DNA of 64,000 bases from Bugulina stolonifera (Eukaryota > Bryozoa > Gymnolaemata > Cheilostomatida > Bugulidae): positions 3,162,001 to 3,226,000 of the forward strand of contig OW285190.1 in NCBI GenBank assembly GCA_935421135.1. Reading direction: 5' to 3'. Position 1 is the first letter of the stretch. Every line of letters starts with the position of its first letter. The translations under genes and the position numbers were made by a program. Below, piece after piece: positions 27,333 through 40,482 of this stretch. The notes below the pieces were generated by a model. It did no database searches, had not been told where the DNA came from, and was given only the letters and a program-made list of their open reading frames with translations.

Positions 27333-27932
27333 AACCTTGTAACTTCTGTAACTACTGGCGTTGTAAATAATTATAAACATGTAACCTTGTAACTTCTGTA
27401 ACCACTGGCGTTGTAAATAAATATAAATATGTAACCTTGTAACTTCTGTAACTACTGGTGTTGTAAATAAATATAAACATGTAACCTTGTAACTTCTGTA
27501 ACCACTGGCGTTGTAAATAAATATAAACATGTAACCTTGTAACTTCTGTAACCACTGGCGTTGTAAATAAATATAAACATGTAACCTTGTAACTTCTGTA
27601 ACCACTGGCGTTGTAAATAAATATAAATATGTAACCTTGTAACTTCTGTAACTACTGGCGTTGTAAATAATTATAAACATGTAACCTTGTAACTTCTGTA
27701 ACCACTGGCGTTGTAAATAAATATAAATATGTAACCTTGTAACTTCTGTAACTACTGGCGTTGTAAATAAATATAAATATGTAACCTTGTAACTTCTGTA
27801 ACTACTGGCGTTGTATATAATTATAAACATGTAACCTTGTAACTTCTGTAACCACTGGCCTTGTAAATAAATATAAACATGTAACCTTGTAACTTCTGTA
27901 ACCACTGGCGTTGTAAATAAATATAAATATGT
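25183..27932. repeat. 2,750 bp direct duplication, left member
   Basis: Adjacent and head-to-tail with the next feature. GACGTC 25357, gttacc 26031, ataatcatg near 26226, aaccaatgg 26305, ttgtgac 26841, gcaacc 27331 and gtatata 27813 all recur 2,750 bp later. Similarity fails just outside both ends. Confidence 0.75.
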
Positions 27933-30082
27933 AACCTTGTAACTTCTGTAACTACTGGCGTTGTAAATAAATATAAACATGTAACCTTGTAACTTCTGTA
28001 ACCACTGGCGTTGTAAATAAATATAAACATGTAACCTTGTAACTTCTGTAACCACTGGCGTTGTAAATAAATATAAATATGTAACCTTGTAACTTCTGTA
28101 ACCACTGACGTCGTAAATAAATATAAACATGTAACCTTGTAACTTCTGTAACCACTGGCGTTGTAAATAAATATAAACATGTAACCTTGTAACTTCTGTA
28201 ACCACTGGCGTTGTAAATAAATATAAATATGTAACCTTGTAACTTCTGTAACCACTGGCGTTGTAAATAGATATAAATATGTAACCTTGTAACTTCTGTA
28301 ACTACTGGCGTTGTAAATAATTATAAACATGTAACCTTGTAACTTCTGTAACCACTGGCGTTGTAAATAAATATAAATATGTAACCTTGTAACTTCTGTA
28401 ACTACTGGTGTTGTAAATAAACATAAACATGTAACCTTGTAACTTCTGTAACCACTGGCGTTGTAAATAAATATAAATATGTAACCTTGTAACTTCTGTA
28501 ACCACTGGCGTTGTAAATAAATATAAATATGTAACCTTGTAACTTCTGTAACCACTGGCGTTGTAAATAAATATAAACATGTAACCTTGTAACTTCTGTA
28601 ACCACTGGCGTTGTAAATAAATATAAATATGTAACCTTGTAACTTCTGTAACCACTGGCGTTGTAAATAAATATAAATATGTAACCTTGTAACTTCTGTA
28701 ACCACTGGCGTTGTAAATAAATATAAATGTGTAACCTTGTAACTTCTGTAACCACTGGCGTTGTAAATAAATATAAACATGTTACCTTGTAACTTCTGTA
28801 ACCACTGGCGTTGTAAATAAATATAAATATGTAACCTTGTAACTTCTGTAACCACTGGCGTTGTAAATAAATATGAATATGTAACCTTGTAACTTCTGTA
28901 ACCACTGGCGTTGTAAATAAATATAAATATGTAACCTTGTAACTTCTGTAACCACTGGCGTTGTAAATAAATATAATCATGTAACCTTGTAACTTCTGTA
29001 ACCACTGGCCTTGTAAATAAATATAAATATGTAACCTTGTAACTTCTGTAACCAATGGCGTTGTAAATAAATATAAACATGTAACCTTGTAACTTCTGTA
29101 ACCACTGGCGTTGTAAATAAATATAAACATGTAACCTTGTAACTTCTGTAAACACTGGCGTTGTAAATAAATATAAACATGTAACCTTGTAACTTCTGTA
29201 ACCACTGGCGTTGTAAATAAATATAAATATGTAACCTTGTAACTTCTGTAACCACTGGCGTTGTAAATAAATATAAACATGTAACCTTGTAACTTCTGTA
29301 ACCACTGGCGTTGTAAATAAATATAAATATGTAACCTTGTAACTTCTGTAACCACTGGCGTTGTAAATAAATATAAACATGTAACCTTGTAACTTCTGTA
29401 ACCACTGGCGTTGTAAATAAATATAAACATGTAACCTTGTAACTTCTGTAACCACTGGCGTTGTAAATAAATATAAACATGTAACCTTGTAACTTCTGTA
29501 ACCACTGGCGTTGTAAATAAATATAAACATGTAACCTTGTAACTTCTGTAACCACTGGCGTTGTAAATAAATATAAATATGTAACCTTGTGACTTCTGTA
29601 ACCACTGGCGTTGTAAATAAATATAAATATGTAACCTTGTAACTTCTGTAACCACTGGCGTTTTAAATAAATATAAACATGTAACCTTGTAACTTCTGTA
29701 ACCACTGGCGTTGTAAATAAATATAAACATGTAACCTTGTAACTTCTGTAACCACTGGCGTTGTAAATAAATATAAACATGTAACCTTGTAACTTCTGTA
29801 ACCACTGGCGTTGTAAATAAATATAAACATGTAACCTTGTAACTTCTGTAACCACTGGCGTTGTAAATAAATATAAATATGTAACCTTGTAACTTCTGTA
29901 ACCACTGGCGTTGTAAATAAATATAAACATGTAACCTTGTAACTTCTGTAACCACTGGCGTTGTAAATAAATATAAACATGTAACCTTGTAACTTCTGTA
30001 ACCACTGGCGTTGTAAATAAATATAAACATGTAACCTTGTAACTTCTGTAACCACTGGCGTTGTAAATAAATATAAATATGC
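27333..30082. repeat. Right-domain cassette R3 (2,750 bp, 55 units)
   Basis: Starts after gcaacc at 27331. gtatata is at 27813 and GACGTC at 28107, only 776 bp after gcaacc, so seven units (350 bp) are missing compared with the 1,126 bp spacing elsewhere. Tail: gttacc at 28781, aaccaatgg at 29055, ttgtgac at 29591. Most of it repeats R2 at 2,750 bp. Confidence 0.78.
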
Positions 30083-30682
30083 AACCTTGTAACTTCTGTA
30101 ACTACTGGCGTTGTAAATAATTATAAACATGTAACCTTGTAACTTCTGTAACCACTGGCGTTGTAAATAAATATAAATATCTAACCTTGTAACTTCTGTA
30201 ACTACTGGTGTTGTAAATAAATATAAACATGTAACCTTGTAACTTCTGTAACCACTGGCGTTGTAAATAAATATAAACATGTAACCTTGTAACTTCTGTA
30301 ACCACTGGCGTTGTAAATAAATACAAACATGTAACCTTGTAACTTCTGTAACCACTGGCGTTGTAAATAAATATAAATATGTAACCTTGTAACTTCTGTA
30401 ACTACTGGCGTTGTAAATAATTATAAACATGTAACCTTGTAACTTCTGTAACCACTGGCGTTGTAAATAAATATAAATATGTAACCTTGTAACTTCTGTA
30501 ACTACTGGCGTTGTAAATAAATATAAATATGTAACCTTGTAACTTCTGTAACTACTGGCGTTGTATATAATTATAAACATGTAACCTTGTAACTTCTGTA
30601 ACCACTGGCCTTGTAAATAAATATAAACATGTAACCTTGTAACTTCTGTAACCACTGGCGTTGTAAATAAATATAAATATGT
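27933..30682. repeat. 2,750 bp direct duplication, right member
   Basis: Markers at 28107, 28781, 28976, 29055, 29591, 30081 and 30563, in the order of the left member. Single differences such as ctaacc at 30181 separate the two copies. Confidence 0.75.
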
Positions 30683-32232
30683 AACCTTGTAACTTCTGTA
30701 ACTACTGGCGTTGTAAATAATTATAAACATGTAACCTTGTAACTTCTGTAACCACTGGCGTTGTAAATAAATATAAATATGTAAACTTGTAACTTCTGTA
30801 ACTACTGGCGTTGTAAATAAATAGAAACATGTAACCTTGTAACTTCTGTAACCACTGGCGTTGTAAATAAATATAAATATGTAACCTTGTAACTTCTGTA
30901 ACCACTGGCGTTGTAAATAAATATAAACATGTAACCTTGTAACTTCTGTAACCACTGGCGTTTTAAATAAATATAAATATGTAACATTGTAACTTCTGTA
31001 ACCACTGGCGTTGTAAATAAATATAAATATGTAACCTTGTAACTTCTGTAACTACTGGCGTTGTAAATAAATATAAACATGTAACCTTGTAACTTCCGTA
31101 ACCACTGGCGTTGTAAATAAATATAAACATGTAACCTTGTAACTTCTGTAACCACTGGCGTTGTAAATAAATATAAATATGTAACCTTGTAACTTCTGTA
31201 ACCACTGGCGTTGTAAATAAATATAAACATGTAACCTTGTAACTTCTGTAACCACTGGCGTTGTAAATAAATATAAATATGTAACCTTGTAACTTCTGTA
31301 ACCAGTGGCGTTGTAAATAAATATAAATGTGTAACCTTGTAACTTCTGTAACCATTGGTGTTGTAAATAAATATAAATATGTAACCTTGTAACTTCTGTA
31401 ACCACTGGCGTTGTAAATAAATATAAACATGTAACCTTGTAACTTCTGTAACCACTGGCGTTGTAAATAAATATAAATATGTAACCTTGTAACTTCTGTA
31501 ACCACTGGCGTTGTAAATAAATATAAATATGTAACCTTGTAACTTCTGTAACCACTGGCGTTGTAAATAAATATAAATGTGTAACCTTGTAACTTCTGTA
31601 ACCACTGGCGTTGTAAATAAATATAAACATGTAACCTTGTAACTTCTGTAACCACTGGCGTTGTAAATAAATATAAATATGTAACTTTGTAACTTCTGCA
31701 ACCACTGGTGTTGTAAATAAATATAAACATGTAACCTTGTAACTTCTGTAACCACTGGCGTTGTAAATAAATATAAATATGTAACCTTGTAACTTCTGTA
31801 ACCACTGGCGTTGTAAATAAATATAAATGTGTAACCTTGTAACTTCTGTAACCACTGGTGTTGTAAATAAATATAAATATGTAACCTTGTAACTTCTGTA
31901 ACCACTGGCGTTGTAAATAAATATAAATATGTAACCTTGTAACTTCTGTAACTACTGGTGTTGTAAATAAATATAAACATGTAACCTTGTAACTTCTGTA
32001 ACCACTGGCGTTGTAAATAAATATAAACATCTAACCTTGTAACTTCTGTAACCACTGGCGTTGTAAATAAATATAAATATGTAACCTTGTAACTTCTGTA
32101 ACCACTGGCGTTGTAAATAAATATGAATATGTAACCTTGTAACTTCTGTAACCACTGGCGTTGTAAATAAATATAAATATGTAACCTTGTAACTTCTGTA
32201 ACCACTGGCGTTGTAAATAAATATAAATATGT
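30083..32232. repeat. Right-domain cassette R4 (2,150 bp, 43 units)
   Basis: Starts after gcaacc at 30081. Markers: ctaacc at 30181, atacaaac near 30324, gtatata at 30563, gtaaacttg at 30781, atagaaac at 30824, ttttaaat at 30963 and aacattg at 30983. The GACGTC expected near 31207 is absent. Two ggtgtt units preceded by rare changes (accagtgg near 31301, accattgg near 31351) mark its tail. Confidence 0.78.
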
Positions 32233-35200
32233 AACCTTGTAACTTCTGTAACTACTGGCGTTGTAAATAATTATAAACATGTAACCTTGTAACTTCTGTA
32301 ACCACTGGCGTTGTAAATAAATATAAATATCTAACCTTGTAACTTCTGTAACTACTGGTGTTGTAAATAAATATAAACATGTAACCTTGTAACTTCTGTA
32401 ACCACTGGCGTTGTAAATAAATATAAACATGTAACCTTGTAACTTCTGTAACCACTGGCGTTGTAAATAAATATAAATATGTAACCTTGTAACTTCTGTA
32501 ACCACTGGCCTTGTAAATAAATATAAATATGTAACCTTGTAACTTCTGTAACTACTGGCGTTGTAAATAATTATAAACATGTAACCTTGTAACTTCTGTA
32601 ACCACTGGCGTTGTAAATAAATATAAATATGTAACCTTGTAACTTCTGTAACTACTGGCGTTGTAAATAAATATAAATATGTAACCTTGTAACTTCTGTA
32701 ACTACTGGCGTTGTATATAATTATAAACATGTAACCTTGTAACTTCTGTAACCACTGGCCTTGTAAATAAATATAAACATGTAACCTTGTAACTTCTGTA
32801 ACCACTGGCGTTGTAAATAAATATAAATATGTAACCTTGTAACTTCTGTAACTACTGGCGTTGTAAATAATTATAAACATGTAACCTTGTAACTTCTGTA
32901 ACCACTGGCGTTGTAAATAAATATAAATATGTAAACTTGTAACTTCTGTAACTAATGGCGTTGTAAATAAATAGAAACATGTAACCTTGTAACTTCTGTA
33001 ACCACTGGCGTTGTAAATAAATATAAATATGTAACCTTGTAACTTCTGTAACCACTGGCGTTGTAAATAAATATAAACATGTAACCTTGTAACTTCTGTA
33101 ACCACTGGCGTTGTAAATAAATATAAATATGTAACATTGTAACTTCTGTAACCACTGGCGTTGTAAATAAATATAAATATGTAACCTTGTAACTTCTGTA
33201 ACTACTGGCGTTGTAAATAAATATAAACATGTAACCTTGTAACTTCTGTAACCATTGGCGTTGTAAATAAATATAAACATGTAACCTTGTAACTTCTGTA
33301 ACCACTGGCGTTGTAAATAAATATAAATATGTAACCTTGTAACTTCTGTAACCACTGACGTCGTAAATAAATATAAACATGTAACCTTGTAACTTCTGTA
33401 ACCACTGGCGTTGTAAATAAATATAAACATGTAACCTTGTAACTTCTGTAACCACTGGCGTTGTAAATAAATATAAATATGTAACCTTGTAACTTCTGTA
33501 ACCACTGGCGTTGTAAATAGATATAAATATGTAACCTTGTAACTTCTGTAACCACTGGCGTTGTAAATAATTATAAACATGTAACCTTGTAACTTCTGTA
33601 ACCACTGGCGTTGTAAATAAATATAAATATGTAACCTTGTAACTTCTGTAACTACTGGTGTTGTAAATAAATATAAACATGTAACCTTGTAACTTCTGTA
33701 ACCACTGGCGTTGTAAATAAATATAAATATGTAACCTTGTAACTTCTGTAACCACTGGCGTTGTAAATAAATATAAATATGTAACCTTGTAACTTCTGTA
33801 ACCACTGGCGTTGTAAATAAATATAAACATGTAACCTTGTAACTTCTGTAACCACTGGCGTTGTAAATAAATATGAATATGTAACCTTGTAACTTCTGTA
33901 ACCACTGGCGTTGTAAATAAATATAAATATGTAACCTTGTAACTTCTGTAACCACTGGCGTTGTAAATAAATATAAATGTGTAACCTTGTAACTTCTGTA
34001 ACCACTGGCGTTGTAAATAAATATAAATATGTAACCTTGTAACTTCTGTAACCACTGGCGTTATAAATAAATATAAACATGTAACCTTGTAACTTCTGTA
34101 ACCACTGGCGTTGTAAATAAATATAAATATGTAACCTTGTAACTTCTGTAACCAGTGGCGTTGTAAATAAATATAAATGTGTAACCTTGTAACTTCTGTA
34201 ACCACTGGTGTTGTAAATAAATATAAATATGTAACCTTGTAACTTCTGTAACCACTGGCGTTGTAAATAAATATAAACATGTAACCTTGTAACTTCTGTA
34301 ACCACTGGCGTTGTAAATAAATATAAATATGTAACCTTGTAACTTCTGTAACCACTGGCGTTGTAAATAAATATAAATATGTAACCTTGTAACTTCTGTA
34401 ACTACTGGTGTTGTAAATAAATATAAACATGTAACCTTGTAACTTCTGTAACCACTGGCGTTGTAAATAAATATAAACATCTAACCTTGTAACTTCTGTA
34501 ACCACTGGCGTTGTAAATAAATATAAATATGTAACCTTGTAACTTCTGTAACCACTGGCGTTGTAAATAAATATGAATATGTAACCTTGTAACTTCTGTA
34601 ACCACTGGCGTTGTAAATAAATATAAATATGTAACCTTGTAACTTCTGTAACCACTGGCGTTGTAAATAAATATAAACATGTAACCTTGTAACTTCTGTA
34701 ACCACTGGCCTTGTAAATAAACATAAATATGTAACCTTGTAACTTCTGTAACTACTGGCGTTGTAAATAATTATAAACATGTAACCTTGTAACTTCTGTA
34801 ACCACTGGCGTTGTAAATAAATATAAATATGTAACCTTGTAACTTCTGTAACTACTGGTGTTGTAAATAAACATAAACATGTAACCTTGTAACTTCTGTA
34901 ACCACTGGCGTTGTAAATAAATATAAACATGTAACCTTGTAACTTCTGTAACCACTGGCGTTGTAAATAAATATAAACATGTAACCTTGTAACTTCTGTA
35001 ACCACTGGCGTTGTAAATAAATATAAATATGTAACCTTGTAACTTCTGTAACTACTGGCGTTGTAAATAATTATAAACATGTAACCTTGTAACTTCTGTA
35101 ACCACTGGCGTTGTAAATAAATATAAATATGTAACTTTGTAACTTCTGTAACTACTGGCGTTGTAAATAAATATAAATATGTAACCTTGTAACTTCTGTA

Positions 35201-35582
35201 ACTACTGGCGTTGTAAATAATTATAAACATGTAACCTTGTAACTTCTGTAACCACTGGCCTTGTAAATAAATATAAACATGCAACCTTGTAACTTCTGTA
35301 ACCACTGGCGTTGTAAATAAATATAAATATGTAACCTTGTAACTTCTGTAACTACTGGCGTTGTAAATAATTATAAACATGTAACCTTGTAACTTCTGTA
35401 ACCACTGGCGTTGTAAATAAATATAAATATGTAACCTTGTAACTTCTGTAACTACTGGCGTTGTAAATAAATATAAACATGTAACCTTGTAACTTCTGTA
35501 ACCACTGGCGTTGTAAATAAATATAAATATGTAACCTTGTAACTTCTGTAACCACTGGCGTTGTAAATAAATATAAATATGC
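32233..35582. repeat. Right-domain cassette R5 (3,350 bp, 67 units)
   Basis: The gcaacc junction is gtaacc here, but gtatata (32713) and GACGTC (33357) sit at the usual distances from where it should be. Private marker: actaatggcg at 32951, shared only with R8. Tail: ttataaat near 34061 and aaataaacataaat near 34716. Confidence 0.76.
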
Positions 35583-38332
35583 AACCTTGTAACTTCTGTA
35601 ACTACTGGCGTTGTAAATAATTATAAACATGTAACCTTGTAACTTCTGTAACCACTGGCGTTGTAAATAAATATAAATATCTAACCTTGTAACTTCTGTA
35701 ACTACTGGTGTTGTAAATAAATATAAACATGTAACCTTGTAACTTCTGTAACCACTGGCGTTGTAAATAAATATAAACATGTAACCTTGTAACTTCTGTA
35801 ACCACTGGCGTTGTAAATAAATATAAACATGTAACCTTGTAACTTCTGTAACCACTGGCGTTGTAAATAAATATAAATATGTAACCTTGTAACTTCTGTA
35901 ACTACTGGCGTTGTAAATAATTATAAACATGTAACCTTGTAACTTCTGTAACCACTGGCGTTGTAAATAAATATAAATATGTAACCTTGTAACTTCTGTA
36001 ACTACTGGCGTTGTAAATAAATATAAATATGTAACCTTGTAACTTCTGTAACTACTGGCGTTGTATATAATTATAAACATGTAACCTTGTAACTTCTGTA
36101 ACCACTGGCCTTGTAAATAAATATAAACATGTAACCTTGTAACTTCTGTAACCACTGGCGTTGTAAATAAATATAAATATGTAACCTTGTAACTTCTGTA
36201 ACTACTGGCGTTGTAAATAAATATAAACATGTAACCTTGTAACTTCTGTAACCACTGGCGTTGTAAATAAATATAAACATGTAACCTTGTAACTTCTGTA
36301 ACCACTGGCGTTGTAAATAAATATAAATATGTAACCTTGTAACTTCTGTAACCACTGACGTCGTAAATAAATATAAACATGTAACCTTGTAACTTCTGTA
36401 ACCACTGGCGTTGTAAATAAATATAAACATGTAACCTTGTAACTTCTGTAACCACTGGCGTTGTAAATAAATATAAATATGTAACCTTGTAACTTCTGTA
36501 ACCACTGGCGTTGTAAATAGATATAAATATGTAACCTTGTAACTTCTGTAACTACTGGCGTTGTAAATAATTATAAACATGTAACCTTGTAACTTCTGTA
36601 ACCACTGGCGTTGTAAATAAATATAAATATGTAACCTTGTAACTTCTGTAACTACTGGTGTTGTAAATAAATATAAACATGTAACCTTGTAACTTCTGTA
36701 ACCACTGGCGTTGTAAATAAATATAAATATGTAACCTTGTAACTTCTGTAACCACTGGCGTTGTAAATAAATATAAATATGTAACCTTGTAACTTCTGTA
36801 ACCACTGGCGTTGTAAATAAATATAAACATGTAACCTTGTAACTTCTGTAACCACTGGCGTTGTAAATAAATATAAACATGTAACCTTGTAACTTCTGTA
36901 ACCACTGGCGTTGTAAATAAATATAAATATGTAACCTTGTAACTTCTGTAACCACTGGCGTTGTAAATAAATATAAATGTGTAACCTTGTAACTTCTGTA
37001 ACCACTGGCGTTGTAAATAAATATAAACATGTTACCTTGTAACTTCTGTAACCACTGGCGTTGTAAATAAATATAAATATGTAACCTTGTAACTTCTGTA
37101 ACCACTGGCGTTGTAAATAAATATGAATATGTAACCTTGTAACTTCTGTAACCACTGGCGTTGTAAATAAATATAAATATGTAACCTTGTAACTTCTGTA
37201 ACCACTGGCGTTGTAAATAAATATAATCATGTAACCTTGTAACTTCTGTAACCACTGGCCTTGTAAATAAATATAAATATGTAACCTTGTAACTTCTGTA
37301 ACCAATGGCGTTGTAAATAAATATAAACATGTAACCTTGTAACTTCTGTAACCACTGGCGTTGTAAATAAATATAAACATGTAACCTTGTAACTTCTGTA
37401 AACACTGGCGTTGTAAATAAATATAAACATGTAACCTTGTAACTTCTGTAACCACTGGCGTTGTAAATAAATATAAATATGTAACCTTGTAACTTCTGTA
37501 ACCACTGGCGTTGTAAATAAATATAAACATGTAACCTTGTAACTTCTGTAACCACTGGCGTTGTAAATAAATATAAATATGTAACCTTGTAACTTCTGTA
37601 ACCACTGGCGTTGTAAATAAATATAAACATGTAACCTTGTAACTTCTGTAACCACTGGCGTTGTAAATAAATATAAACATGTAACCTTGTAACTTCTGTA
37701 ACCACTGGCGTTGTAAATAAATATAAACATGTAACCTTGTAACTTCTGTAACCACTGGCGTTGTAAATAAATATAAACATGTAACCTTGTAACTTCTGTA
37801 ACCACTGGCGTTGTAAATAAATATAAATATGTAACCTTGTGACTTCTGTAACCACTGGCGTTGTAAATAAATATAAATATGTAACCTTGTAACTTCTGTA
37901 ACCACTGGCTTTTTAAATAAATATAAACATGTAACCTTGTAACTTCTGTAACCACTGGCGTTGTAAATAAATATAAACATGTAACCTTGTAACTTCTGTA
38001 ACCACTGGCGTTGTAAATAAATATAAACATGTAACCTTGTAACTTCTGTAACCACTGGCGTTGTAAATAAATATAAACATGTAACCTTGTAACTTCTGTA
38101 ACCACTGGCGTTGTAAATAAATATAAATATGTAACCTTGTAACTTCTGTAACCACTGGCGTTGTAAATAAATATAAACATGTAACCTTGTAACTTCTGTA
38201 ACCACTGGCGTTGTAAATAAATATAAACATGTAACCTTGTAACTTCTGTAACCACTGGCGTTGTAAATAAATATAAATATGTAACCTTGTAACTTCTGTA
38301 ACCACTGGCGTTGTAAATAAATATAAATATGC
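35583..38332. repeat. Right-domain cassette R6 (2,750 bp, 55 units)
   Basis: Copy of R3 at +8,250 bp: gcaacc 35581, gtatata 36063, GACGTC 36357 (776 bp spacing, so the same seven-unit deletion), aaccaatgg 37305 and ttgtgac 37841. Differences from R3 are scattered single bases, for example ctaacc at 35681 where R3 has gtaacc. Confidence 0.8.
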
Positions 38333-40482
38333 AACCTTGTAACTTCTGTAACTACTGGCGTTGTAAATAATTATAAACATGTAACCTTGTAACTTCTGTA
38401 ACCACTGGCGTTGTAAATAAATATAAATATCTAACCTTGTAACTTCTGTAACTACTGGTGTTGTAAATAAATATAAACATGTAACCTTGTAACTTCTGTA
38501 ACCACTGGCGTTGTAAATAAATATAAACATGTAACCTTGTAACTTCTGTAACCACTGGCGTTGTAAATAAATACAAACATGTAACCTTGTAACTTCTGTA
38601 ACCACTGGCGTTGTAAATAAATATAAATATGTAACCTTGTAACTTCTGTAACTACTGGCGTTGTAAATAATTATAAACATGTAACCTTGTAACTTCTGTA
38701 ACCACTGGCGTTGTAAATAAATATAAATATGTAACCTTGTAACTTCTGTAACTACTGGCGTTGTAAATAAATATAAATATGTAACCTTGTAACTTCTGTA
38801 ACTACTGGCGTTGTATATAATTATAAACATGTAACCTTGTAACTTCTGTAACCACTGGCGTTGTAAATAAATATAAACATGTAACCTTGTAACTTCTGTA
38901 ACCACTGGCGTTGTAAATAAATATAAATATGTAACCTTGTAACTTCTGTAACTACTGGCGTTGTAAATAATTATAAACATGTAACCTTGTAACTTCTGTA
39001 ACCACTGGCGTTGTAAATAAATATAAATATGTAAACTTGTAACTTCTGTAACTACTGGCGTTGTAAATAAATAGAAACATGTAACCTTGTAACTTCTGTA
39101 ACCACTGGCGTTGTAAATAAATATAAATATGTAACCTTGTAACTTCTGTAACCACTGGCGTTGTAAATAAATATAAACATGTAACCTTGTAACTTCTGTA
39201 ACCACTGGCGTTTTAAATAAATATAAATATGTAACATTGTAACTTCTGTAACCACTGGCGTTGTAAATAAATATAAATATGTAACCTTGTAACTTCTGTA
39301 ACTACTGGCGTTGTAAATAAATATAAACATGTAACCTTGTAACTTCCGTAACCACTGGCGTTGTAAATAAATATAAACATGTAACCTTGTAACTTCTGTA
39401 ACCACTGGCGTTGTAAATAAATATAAATATGTAACCTTGTAACTTCTGTAACCACTGGCGTTGTAAATAAATATAAACATGTAACCTTGTAACTTCTGTA
39501 ACCACTGGCGTTGTAAATAAATATAAATATGTAACCTTGTAACTTCTGTAACCAGTGGCGTTGTAAATAAATATAAATGTGTAACCTTGTAACTTCTGTA
39601 ACCATTGGTGTTGTAAATAAATATAAATATGTAACCTTGTAACTTCTGTAACCACTGGCGTTGTAAATAAATATAAACATGTAACCTTGTAACTTCTGTA
39701 ACCACTGGCGTTGTAAATAAATATAAATATGTAACCTTGTAACTTCTGTAACCACTGGCGTTGTAAATAAATATAAATATGTAACCTTGTAACTTCTGTA
39801 ACCACTGGCGTTGTAAATAAATATAAATGTGTAACCTTGTAACTTCTGTAACCACTGGCGTTGTAAATAAATATAAACATGTAACCTTGTAACTTCTGTA
39901 ACCACTGGCGTTGTAAATAAATATAAATATGTAACTTTGTAACTTCTGCAACCACTGGTGTTGTAAATAAATATAAACATGTAACCTTGTAACTTCTGTA
40001 ACCACTGGCGTTGTAAATAAATATAAATATGTAACCTTGTAACTTCTGTAACCACTGGCGTTGTAAATAAATATAAATGTGTAACCTTGTAACTTCTGTA
40101 ACCACTGGTGTTGTAAATAAATATAAATATGTAACCTTGTAACTTCTGTAACCACTGGCGTTGTAAATAAATATAAATATGTAACCTTGTAACTTCTGTA
40201 ACTACTGGTGTTGTAAATAAATATAAACATGTAACCTTGTAACTTCTGTAACCACTGGCGTTGTAAATAAATATAAACATCTAACCTTGTAACTTCTGTA
40301 ACCACTGGCGTTGTAAATAAATATAAATATGTAACCTTGTAACTTCTGTAACCACTGGCGTTGTAAATAAATATGAATATGTAACCTTGTAACTTCTGTA
40401 ACCACTGGCGTTGTAAATAAATATAAATATGTAACCTTGTAACTTCTGTAACCACTGGCGTTGTAAATAAATATAAATATGT
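38333..40482. repeat. Right-domain cassette R7 (2,150 bp, 43 units)
   Basis: Copy of R4 at +8,250 bp, including its private atacaaac (near 38574), ttttaaat (39213) and missing GACGTC. gtatata is at 38813. One difference is plain ggcgtt near 38871 where R4 has ggcctt. Confidence 0.8.

Larger units (their letters stand above)
27331..35580. repeat. 8,250 bp direct duplication, left member
   Basis: 165 units comprising cassettes R3, R4 and R5. All markers I followed recur exactly 8,250 bp later with only scattered substitutions. Uninterrupted reverse-frame tracts of equal length (560, 430, 767 and 590 codons) mirror each other between the two copies, which supports very high identity. Left and right members abut. 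Confidence 0.82.
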
